NCBI GenBank assembly: GCA_033558025.1 | Contig: JAUCEF010000001.1 | Coordinates: forward strand, 620,001-684,000 | From: Phytophthora sp. 'mugwort' | Lineage: Eukaryota; Oomycota; Peronosporomycetes; Peronosporales; Peronosporaceae | Length of the DNA: 64,000 bases | Direction: 5' to 3' | Part shown: positions 32,100 to 40,794 of the stretch, piece after piece | Layout: the number at the start of each line of letters is the position of its first letter | Numbering within the stretch: the stretch's first letter is position 1 | Translations under genes and position numbers: made by a program | Notes under the pieces: generated by a model | Databases searched by the model: none | The model's input: the letters and a program-made list of their open reading frames with translations, nothing else | Told to the model about the DNA's origin: nothing

Positions 32100-33470
32100 G
32101 CTGTCGGTAGCCCAGCTGTACGAGTACAGATGTGGATACAGTATGACATGTTGTACAAGTTTCACTTAATTGCGATACCAATGTTTGAGAGACATTCGGG
32201 TCCGTACGTGTTTGAGATTGTGGGTCGGTTTCTGGACGCACTACTGCCGATGCGGAGAAGTAGAGTGATTGCCATGTCTAGTGACGGCGCATCAAACATG
32301 ACTGGCAGAATAATGGGTCATGTCACGAGGCCTCAGGTGGTTTGTGCACCTGGAATGCTTCGCGTTTGGTGTGGGGCTTTCATCAGCTTGACCTCGTGAT
32401 GCAGAGCGCCTATTGTAATACCATGACCGACTAGTTCTATTCTACTTTAACATAACTCATTGGCTATTTACGCCGCCACACACACATTTTGGTTGGAAAC
32501 ATGCAGTATATATGCCGTAAGGTAGCAATAACGCGATGGATTTTAATGGGAACAGTCGCCAAATGGCTAACCAAACACCGGATTCGGCAGCACTTAGCAT
32601 GGAAGGCTCCTACACGTGTACCAGACGATTCGTGGTGGTGTGTCCTTTCACAATTAACGCGATTGACTCGGAGAATCTGCTGTATCTACTGATCTTCATG
32701 GGAGAGACACTCTGCTAACTCAGCAGCATGATAAGCTGCAGACCTTGTTCGCTCGTACTGTTCGATGGCTGGAATGGAAGGCCCTCTAGCACAAATAGAT
32801 ATCGACGCATCAATTGAAATGGAGCGTACAGAAGTGGGTGGAGTATTTGCGCTTAGCGTGGAAAACGCCTATATTTGTATGGCAGGAACTAGCGTGTGGG
32901 CTTTGCAAAAATAGCTAATACGAATCGAAACGAGCTGGACGCATTGCACGAAGCACAGGTCGAGTTTTTGCAAGCGGTAGACGATATATCTAAAACCGCT
33001 GCTGAACGCGACGAAAGGAATCAGCCATATATTTCCACACCCAGGGTGCTGCCTCATTAATTCAACGTGGACATGACCACAATTAGTTCGACGATTTCCC
33101 AGCATCGTATGCGACTGCTGCGCCGCTGTAAGCTACCGGAACATATCGAATAGATTAGCGACGATTTTTTTTCAGTTTAAGTCTGCTTGTTGCAATGAGA
33201 AATGTACCCGCAACTTGTTGACGCGACTTGACAAAGACGGTTCTGGGTTCCAAAAATGCGGGGACGAATTTCACGATCTTTACTGCATTGTGCTGGTGCG
33301 GCTAGCGGTTCCGAACACCACTGCGGTGTAGCTCGGTATCACGAATTTCCGGTGATTGGAGTTGAGAAATGCCACTCGCGGACAGCGCTGACCGATGTTT
33401 CTCTTGAAGGCATCCTTCATTGTAAACAGTACCACGTTCTAACAGCTGTAGCCGAACGTATTTGAACTTC
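32100..33470 (+). pseudogene. hAT-like transposase, central and C-terminal parts
   Basis: Reads LYKFHLIAIPMFERHSGPYV (32150-32210), SRVIAMSSDGASNMTGRIMG (32260-32320; the Asp-Gly-Ala motif is a likely catalytic region), and MLRVWCGAFISLT with a frameshift to LDLVMQSAY. After that come KVAITRWILMGTVAKWLTKH (32518-32580), GMEGPLAQIDIDASIEM (32770-32825), and the C-terminal RTALTDVSLEGILHCKQYHV (33380-33440), as in hAT-type dimerisation regions. Multiple stops. Its N-terminus lies inverted at 31753-32037. Confidence 0.7.
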
Positions 33471-33584
33471 ATTGCCAGCAATAGAGACTGCATTCGATAC
33501 TAGTCAAAAATAAGGAAAACTAAGTCACAATGGTCCGAAAAAAGCTATCCTGTTCTTTTTCCTTCAAGTCAAATTTAAGGAGGC

Positions 33585-34010
33585 CTGGATATGGGCCGCG
33601 CAAGTACGTGGAGCGCCTATATAGGAGGAAAACCAAGTAGGTGCCATTGCATTCGATAACACATAATATCACGCACGCACTAACCATGTTAACCTACATA
33701 CAGAGAACGGTCTCGGGTGAAACGACATCATTCACCCATGAAACCGTTCCCTGATAGGTGGATGCATGCTGTGCTGAAAGAGATGTATCGCGAGCAAGTA
33801 CGTGAAAGCCTATCTGGGGCATAACCAAATAGGTGCCATTGCATTCGCAAGCAACACTGAATATCACGCACGCACCAACCATGTTGATATACGACATCAT
33901 TTGATCCGTGAGAACGTGAAACATGGAACGGTCCCGGTCAACTATACTGATATCAGTCATCAACTAGTACCAAGGGAATCGGTATCAATACGTGAAATTC
34001 CTGCGCTAGG
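33585..34010 (+). pseudogene. Ty1/copia RNase H C-terminal fragment, tandemly duplicated
   Basis: Two successive copies of the copia RNase H tail. The second is clear: YLGHNQIGAIAFASNTEYHA and RTNHVDIRHHLIRENVKHGT (33802-33930), then VPVNYTDISHQLVPRES. The first (33590-33730) repeats the same bases (TAGGTGCCATTGCATTCG, ATATCACGCACGCAC, AACCATGTT) about 200 bp earlier in decayed form. These are the conserved IALASNPEYHARTKHID-type motif of copia elements. Confidence 0.7.
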
Positions 34011-34328
34011 CCACCGGCATCAATTCCAAGGTTCCCGTGCCATAGCGGTAAGGGCGAGTGTTGAAGTGGCACCACTCTTGCACGGTAGACAACAAGAAGT
34101 AGGCATTTAGGAAGATACCATTTAAAACTACTTACTTCGGCATTTGCCTTCCAAGCAACACGTCAACCACAAAATATATCCTTCGGAGGTTTGAATGGGC
34201 GACGAGATGTGGCCATTCGGTCTTAAATTCCTTAAACGATAGTGCTTAGCCCAAATTGAAGCCCGTCCGTGAGACTTGCTTCCCCAACAGGCGTCGTACA
34301 AAAAAGACAAATGCACATTATTTCTGCT

Positions 34329-34591
34329 CCAGTGGGTGCCTTTTAAAACCCTCCTGAAAGGTCGCGCACAAAAGTTTAATCACGATGAATTGTTTGGTGA
34401 GACCATTTTCAAACAATTCAAATGTGATTTTTAACTAGCAACGCGATTAAACATGGCACTGAACTCCACTATACCCGACGGTCGCGTTCCAGCAACCGGT
34501 TTGGTGCGCATTAAACCAATCCGTAAACTATTTTAAATTACCGATTAAACTGATCAAACCGTTTCATATGGGTTTTGGAGGCACCCAGTGG
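34329..34591. mobile_element. Small TIR element (MITE-like)
   Basis: Ends are imperfect inverted repeats of about 22 bp: CCAGTGGGTGCCTTTTAAAA on the left, and on the right the reverse complement reads CCACTGGGTGCCTCCAAAAC. Length is 263 bp, AT-rich and without coding. An internal stem GAATTGTTTG...CAAACAATTC lies near 34390-34420. The superfamily is unclear because no convincing target duplication was found. Confidence 0.65.
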
Positions 34592-34871
34592 CTCACCAAA
34601 TCATTCCTTTAACGTTAAATGCGTTTGCGAAGGTTCTCGTTTTGATGTCAGATTGGTCATAAGTCGGAGGCACAATACATGTAGATCCCCGTTTTACAAT
34701 AATTATTGTTTTTATTTTGGCTTCATAATTTACACTAGCTACGGACAATAATGTATGGTGCAAGTTGCACCGTGCAATGTGTACACACTGTGTAACACAC
34801 GTAATTTACTGAAACAGTACATGTACCGCGGATTGCGTACCTGCCAAATGTCCGTGAGTGATACAGTAGCC

Positions 34872-35152
34872 CACCGGGCATCAACATTGTCAGAATGATG
34901 TTCGTTGATTCCGTCCCATAATCCGAAGTAGGCTCCGATTGGTCGCTTGCCACATTCAGTGTAAACAAAATGCTTGGTACACTGTACAGTACCACCCATC
35001 ACGGGTATGCTACAATGAAGTTCAGCTGGAAGACGAGTTGCGGCGTTTAACGAAACTTACTGAATAGTTAGGTCACTTTACAATTTGAGTCCTACCAGCG
35101 ACACCAACTCATTCTTAGAGCCCCACACAGCTTCAACAGCTAAGCGAAGAAC
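34872..35152 (+). promoter_or_regulatory. Upstream region of transporter 2, homologous to that of transporter 1
   Basis: Aligns in order with the minus strand of 5065-5338. Shared blocks run up to about 35110, after which the 5' leaders diverge. The 100 bp nearest the gene include the Inr. Confidence 0.75.
35071..35086 (+). promoter_or_regulatory. Oomycete Inr core promoter, transporter 2
   Basis: GGTCACTTTACAATTT fits the 16-nt oomycete initiator consensus GCTCATTYYNCAWTTT at nearly every position. It lies 67 bp upstream of the ATG, a usual distance for transcription start in oomycetes. It is conserved at the matching place in transporter 1. Confidence 0.75.
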
Positions 35153-38100
35153 ATGACTCCGGACGCGCCCGTGCGAGCCACAATCGAGTATGACAACGGC
35201 AAAACGCTCATGGCACAGGGACCACAGGCGCTGCACAACCACGTCGCTTCCCGTATGGAGAAAGCGCTGGGCAAGAACCTTCCGCAGATGGAGGTGCGCT
35301 TCAAGGACGTCTCCATTTCGGCCCATATCATGGTCAAGGACGAGACTGACGTCACGGTCGAGCTGCCCACACTCGTCAACGTCATTAAGACGAGCTTCCG
35401 CGAAATGCGGTCAAGCAAGCACGTCGTCACGAAGCAGGTCCTTAAGAACGTCAGCGGCATCTTCAAGCCGGGTACGATCACACTGGTGCTTGGTCAACCT
35501 GGATCGGGCAAGTCGTCGCTCATGAAGCTGCTCAGCGGCCGATTCCCCGCCGAAAAGAACATCACCTTGGAGGGACAGGTCACGTACAATGGCACATCAG
35601 CTGATGATATGCGCAAACAGCTCCCCCAGTCCGTATCGTACGTCACGCAGCGCGACAAGCACTACTCGCTGTTAACCGTTAAAGAGACGCTTGAGTTTGC
35701 ACACGCCTGCTGCGGTGGCGGTCTCTCCAAGCGAGACGAGAACCACTTCACGAATGGCACACCCGAGGAGAACAAGGCCGCGCTCGACGCCGCTCGAGCC
35801 ATGTTCAAACACTACCCGGACATCGTCATCCAGCAGCTCGGACTTGACAACTGCCAGAACACGATCGTCGGTGATGCCATGACTCGTGGTGTGTCTGGCG
35901 GAGAACGCAAGCGCGTCACGACGGGCGAGATGGAGTTTGGCAACAAATACGTCATGATGATGGACGAGATCAGCACGGGTCTCGACAGCGCCGCCACCTT
36001 CGACATCATCACCACACAGCGCAGTATCGCCAAGAAGTTCCGCAAGACTGTGGTGATTTCCTTGTTGCAGCCGTCGCCCGAGGTGTTCGAGCTGTTCGAT
36101 GACGTGGTGATTCTCAACGAAGGTCACGTGATGTACCATGGTCCACGTGCTGAAGCTCTTAGCTACTTCGAGACTCTGGGCTTCAAGTGTCCTCCGCGTC
36201 GTGATGTTGCTGATTTCCTGTTGGATCTCGGAACTAGCAAGCAGACGCAGTATGAAGTAGAAGTCGCTCGTGGTCGTACGATTCCGCGTACGGCGAGTGA
36301 TTTTGCTGCTGCCTTTGAAAGCTCCTCCATCTACCACCAACTACTGGTAGATCTTGAAGACCCCGTCCACCCCGGCCTCGTTCACGACAAGACCAATCAC
36401 ATCGACCCGATCCCCGAGTTCCATCAGAACTTCTTAGAAAGCACCTTGTTGCTTATGAAGCGGCAGATGAGAGTGACATTGCGTGACTCAGCCGCACTCA
36501 TCGGTCGCTTGGTCATGAACACTATCATGGGCCTGCTGTATTCAAGCGTCTTCTACCAGTTCAACCCGACTAACGCGCAGCTGGTCATGGGCGTCATTTT
36601 CGCGTCGGTACTGTGTCTGTCACTGGGCCAGTCCGCGCAAATCCCAACAGTTATGGCTGCGCGTGAAGTGTTTTACAAGCAGCGCGGAGCCAACTTCTTC
36701 CGGACAGCTTCTTACGTGCTGTCGAGCTCCGCAAGTCAGCTGCCGCCAGTTGTTCTCGAGACTATAGTGTTCGGCTCTATTGTCTACTGGATGTGTGGCT
36801 TCGTGGATACCATCGGGGCGTTCTTGCTGTTCCTTCTGATGCTAGGCATCACGAACCTCGCATTCACGGCATTTTTCTTCTTCTTGGCATCTGCCGCGCC
36901 GAATTTCAACGTGGCCAACCCGATCTCAAGTGTCTCGATCCTTTTCTTCATTTTGTTTGGAGGCTTTGTGATCACAAAGGAGCAGATCCCCGACTACCTT
37001 ATCTGGCTGTACTGGATCAACCCGATCGCTTGGTGCGTGCGTGCTTTGGCAGTGAATCAGTACTCTGATGCGGCATTCGAGACATGTACGTACGGCGACG
37101 TCAACTTCTGCGAAAGCTTCAACATGACTGTCGGAGACTATTCGCTCAGTACTTTTGAGGTTCCGTCTGAGAAGTTCTGGCTCTGGTATGGCATCGTGTT
37201 CATGGCAGCCGCATACGTCTTTTTCATGTTCCTGTCGTACATTGCGCTGGAATACCACCGGTATGAGAGTCCTGAGAATGTGACGCTTGACTCGGGGAAC
37301 AAGGGCAGCGCCTCGGGTGAATATGGATTGATGGCCACTCCTCGCAGCTCGCCGAACGCAAGCGACGCCGTGGTATCGGTCGTCGCGGACAAGGAAAAGC
37401 ACTTTATCCCGGTCACCGTCGCCTTCAAGGACCTATGGTACACGGTGCCCGACCCGTCCAACCCCAAGGACACCATTGACCTGCTCAAGGGTATCAGCGG
37501 ATACGCGTTGCCTGGCACCATTACGGCACTCATGGGATCCTCGGGTGCAGGCAAGACCACGCTCATGGACGTCATCGCTGGGCGCAAAACCGGAGGCAAG
37601 ATCACCGGACAGATCCTGCTCAATGGCCACCCCGCTACCGACCTCGCCATCCGCCGATCCACAGGCTACTGTGAGCAGATGGACATCCACTCCGAGTCTG
37701 CTACCATCCGTGAGGCACTCACATTCAGCGCATTCCTGCGCCAGGGAGCCGACGTGCCCGACAGCTTCAAGTACGACTCGGTGAACGAGTGCCTCGACCT
37801 GCTAGACCTGCACCCGATCGCAGACCAGATCATCCGCGGCAGCTCCGTGGAGCAGATGAAGCGGTTGACCATCGGCGTAGAGCTGGCGGCTCAACCGAGC
37901 GTGTTGTTCCTGGATGAACCCACGAGTGGTCTGGACGCGCGCTCCGCCAAGCTCATCATGGACGGCGTGCGCAAGGTGGCGAACACGGGCCGCACGGTAT
38001 TGTGTACGATCCACCAGCCGTCGACGGAGGTGTTTCGAGTGTTTGACAGTTTGCTGCTGCTGAAGCGCGGTGGTGAGACGGTCTTTGCGGGTGAACTGGG

Positions 38101-39235
38101 CAAGAACGCGCGTGAGATGATCGCGTATTTCGAGTCGATTGACGGCGTGGCCAAGCTGGAGGACAACTACAACCCTGCGACGTGGATGCTGGAGGTGATC
38201 GGTGCCGGTGTGGGCAACAGCAACGGCGATAAGACGGACTTCGTCAAGGTCTTCCAGTCGAGCAAGCATTTCGAACTGCTACAGTCGAGTTTGGACCTTG
38301 AGGGTGTGTCTCGTCCGTCCCCGAACTTGCCTGCTCTGGAGTTCAGCGACAAGCGCGCTGCGACTGAGCTGATCCAGATGAAGTTTCTGCTGCAGCGGTT
38401 TTTCAACATGTACTGGCGCACGGCTTCATTTAACTTGACACGCTTCTTCGTGTCGTTGGTGTTGGGCCTCCTTTTCGGCATCACGTACGTCGGGGCCGAG
38501 TACACTTCTTTCTCGGGGATTAACTCGGGTATGGGCATGCTGTACCTAGCAGTCAGTTTCCTCGGAATCGGCTCATTCAACAGCGCCTTGCCTATCGCGT
38601 CACAGGAGCGTGCTGTCTTCTACCGCGAGAGAGCTGCGCAGACGTACAATGCAGTCTGGTACTTCTTCGGCTCGAGTGTCGCGGAGATCCCGTACGCGTT
38701 TCTGGCACTGCTGCTGTTCATGGTCACCTTCTACCCAATGGTGGGCTTCACCGGCTTTGGGTCTTTCCTCACGTTCTGGCTGGTCATGTCGCTACACGTG
38801 CTGCTACAGGCATACATCGGTGAATTTCTCGTCTTCCTGTTGCCAAACGTGGAGGTTGCGCAGATTCTGGGCATGCTCATGTCGCTCATCTTCCTTCTGT
38901 TCATGGGCTTCAGTCCGCCTGCCGGAGACTTGCCGACGGGCTACAAGTGGTTATACCACATCACGCCGCAGAAGTACACGCTCGCGGCCATGTCCACCAT
39001 CGTGTTCGGCGACTGCCCGAGCGACGGCGACGGCTCGGAGGTCGGTTGCGAGCAGATGACCAATTTGCCACCGTCGCTCCCCTCAAACTTGACTGTGAAG
39101 GAGTATCTTGAGGACGTCTTCCTGATGAAGCACAGCGAGATCTGGCGAAACTGCGCCATCGTCCTCGCCTTCCTGGTGTTCTTCCGCGTGCTCACGCTCC
39201 TGGCTATGCGCTTCGTGAACCACCAGAAGCGGTGA
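35153..39235 (+). CDS. PDR-type full-size ABCG transporter (copy 2)
   Basis: Intact, intronless, 1360 residues, with the same NBD1-TMD1-NBD2-TMD2 layout as copy 1: Walker A boxes GQPGSGKSS and GSSGAGKTT, signatures VSGGERKR and SSVEQMKRL, Walker B MMMDE and LFLDE, Gln in the NBD1 H-loop position and His in NBD2 (TIHQPSTEVF). It is the closest relative of copy 1 in both membrane domains, the N-terminus (MTPDAPVRATIEYDNGKT) and the tail NHQKR. It has its own version of the NBD1-TMD1 linker (about residues 363-415: LGTSKQTQYEVEVARGRTIP) and of the NBD2-TMD2 linker (FQSSKHFELLQSSLDLEGVS), where copies 1, 3 and 4 agree with each other. Likely a plasma-membrane exporter; substrate unknown. Confidence 0.97.
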   Translation: MTPDAPVRATIEYDNGKTLMAQGPQALHNHVASRMEKALGKNLPQMEVRFKDVSISAHIMVKDETDVTVELPTLVNVIKTSFREMRSSKHVVTKQVLKNVSGIFKPGTITLVLGQPGSGKSSLMKLLSGRFPAEKNITLEGQVTYNGTSADDMRKQLPQSVSYVTQRDKHYSLLTVKETLEFAHACCGGGLSKRDENHFTNGTPEENKAALDAARAMFKHYPDIVIQQLGLDNCQNTIVGDAMTRGVSGGERKRVTTGEMEFGNKYVMMMDEISTGLDSAATFDIITTQRSIAKKFRKTVVISLLQPSPEVFELFDDVVILNEGHVMYHGPRAEALSYFETLGFKCPPRRDVADFLLDLGTSKQTQYEVEVARGRTIPRTASDFAAAFESSSIYHQLLVDLEDPVHPGLVHDKTNHIDPIPEFHQNFLESTLLLMKRQMRVTLRDSAALIGRLVMNTIMGLLYSSVFYQFNPTNAQLVMGVIFASVLCLSLGQSAQIPTVMAAREVFYKQRGANFFRTASYVLSSSASQLPPVVLETIVFGSIVYWMCGFVDTIGAFLLFLLMLGITNLAFTAFFFFLASAAPNFNVANPISSVSILFFILFGGFVITKEQIPDYLIWLYWINPIAWCVRALAVNQYSDAAFETCTYGDVNFCESFNMTVGDYSLSTFEVPSEKFWLWYGIVFMAAAYVFFMFLSYIALEYHRYESPENVTLDSGNKGSASGEYGLMATPRSSPNASDAVVSVVADKEKHFIPVTVAFKDLWYTVPDPSNPKDTIDLLKGISGYALPGTITALMGSSGAGKTTLMDVIAGRKTGGKITGQILLNGHPATDLAIRRSTGYCEQMDIHSESATIREALTFSAFLRQGADVPDSFKYDSVNECLDLLDLHPIADQIIRGSSVEQMKRLTIGVELAAQPSVLFLDEPTSGLDARSAKLIMDGVRKVANTGRTVLCTIHQPSTEVFRVFDSLLLLKRGGETVFAGELGKNAREMIAYFESIDGVAKLEDNYNPATWMLEVIGAGVGNSNGDKTDFVKVFQSSKHFELLQSSLDLEGVSRPSPNLPALEFSDKRAATELIQMKFLLQRFFNMYWRTASFNLTRFFVSLVLGLLFGITYVGAEYTSFSGINSGMGMLYLAVSFLGIGSFNSALPIASQERAVFYRERAAQTYNAVWYFFGSSVAEIPYAFLALLLFMVTFYPMVGFTGFGSFLTFWLVMSLHVLLQAYIGEFLVFLLPNVEVAQILGMLMSLIFLLFMGFSPPAGDLPTGYKWLYHITPQKYTLAAMSTIVFGDCPSDGDGSEVGCEQMTNLPPSLPSNLTVKEYLEDVFLMKHSEIWRNCAIVLAFLVFFRVLTLLAMRFVNHQKR

Positions 39236-40590
39236 TTGCTAGTTCATAATAACTGCAGCTACGGATTATAACTACTTCGAAGTACATTGCACTGATAAAC
39301 ATTGGATTTTTTCAATCCTATTTTTTGTGTTGGATTTCAGTAGATTTATGAATTATTTTCATACTAGTAGTTGAAACAACAAGTGAAAAAATAAAAACTG
39401 AGTTGATTTAGCTTTCTGACAATTGGTCAGAATTTTGACAGAACGAAAGATCTAAAAGATACTGCAGTACTCATACTGTACTATGGCAAAATTCCATTGC
39501 ACTGAAACTGAAGTAACCAGCAGCTCAACCGTGTCGCTCTAGTACAGTAGTACTGTTGAGTAATTTTATTCCACTGCCATGTATGACATTTGCCACTTGC
39601 TTGCCAAAAAAGGAAAAGAACAGTTCGCGACTGTCGGCGGTTCACGTCGTTTTGTTTTATCGTAAGAGCATAGAGTTGCAGCTTGCGGGGTCACTTGGTC
39701 AATGCTAAAAAAATCCAGTTGGTGCCGTCAGAATGGGTATCTTGCGGTTGCCATCATATTGCTGTTCGCAGATTGCTCTTATTTTGCTCTTGCTGCTCTT
39801 GCAGAGTGACAGCAATCTGTGAATGGCAATATGTGAATGGCGATCTGCTTTGCAACCAACTATCGACAGTGAACGAGCAGAAACACAGTCCTCTTAGAGC
39901 ACACCTGATGTGAGATTCTTCGGACGGAATTTTTTTGTTCGAACGAAGATGTTTAGTAAACGATGGACAGTACGTAGTGCGATTGCTCAGTTCAATTGTA
40001 CTATTACTGCTGCAGTGCTAGAAAATATACTATTACAGCAGTAGCTCAAATTTACTATTATTATTGGCTTAAGAACGTTGTTATCAACATGTCAAATCGT
40101 TTCATGTGAAACTGGCGTACTCTATTTTAATTTTCACGTCATCTCCGACTCAAGGGGAACGGAATATAACTTCCAGTGTGGGATTTGTGGCAAACGAAAA
40201 CCGCAAATAGGAAAATGTAATGAAACAAAAGCGCATAGCCTAGCTCACACTTTTCTCTATCCAATATGACTCTTTAGGGTAGGATACGTTTCCTCGTTGT
40301 CGAGATATTGAATAGTGAAGACTGGGTCCAGCGCTAGGAGGCTATTGCACCGTGAAAGCCGTTCAATCGAACGGTGGTACTTCAGAGTACTACTCCTGCG
40401 CTGGTCTATTGTTTATATTCTACGCGACCCCGTTCACAGGCTCAGCCTGGTCGCCGCAGCTATACCGACAGAAACGATATATATATATATAATGAGTACA
40501 GCAAACAACACCCAGACTTTACCTGCAGCGAATTTGCCGAAATACCTACTCGGCAGGCACTGCTTGTTCAACCACGCGGTTTTGGCAGGC
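39236..40590. other. Intergenic, no gene seen
   Basis: AT-rich DNA downstream of transporter 2, with a (AT)7 run at 40478-40491. Open frames here have no motif. An imperfect inverted repeat around 39760-39840 (cagattgct / agcaatctg) is present. Confidence 0.45.
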
Positions 40591-40599
40591 GAGATAGTT

Positions 40600-40631
40600 C
40601 CTCCCAAGGATCAGGCAGAATCCTTGGGAGG
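40600..40631. repeat. Perfect 12-bp stem-loop
   Basis: CCTCCCAAGGAT, 8-nt loop, ATCCTTGGGAGG. It lies in what is probably the decayed 3' end or LTR of the adjoining minus-strand gypsy relic. No T-run follows on either strand, so a terminator role is not supported. Confidence 0.8.
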
Positions 40632-40794
40632 GCTTATTCCACAGGTACTGTACTACTTAACAAAGGGTAGGTTAATATTGGCACTCGCTCCATAACGGGA
40701 GATACCACTTTATGTTGTTGGCCTTGCCCAGCGCCCGCACGACTTGCAGATTGTTGTGTTGTCGTACAAATGGTCGTACGGCCCCCGGTACATC

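Noticed and set aside
39683..39913. 76-codon ORF with a Cys-rich run (FCSCCSCR)
   Set aside because: The Cys run comes from a TGCTCTTGCTGCTCT repeat. No signal peptide or effector motif is convincing.
40600..40631. Rho-independent terminator
   Set aside because: Stem without a T-run in a eukaryotic retroelement remnant. Bacterial-type termination does not apply.
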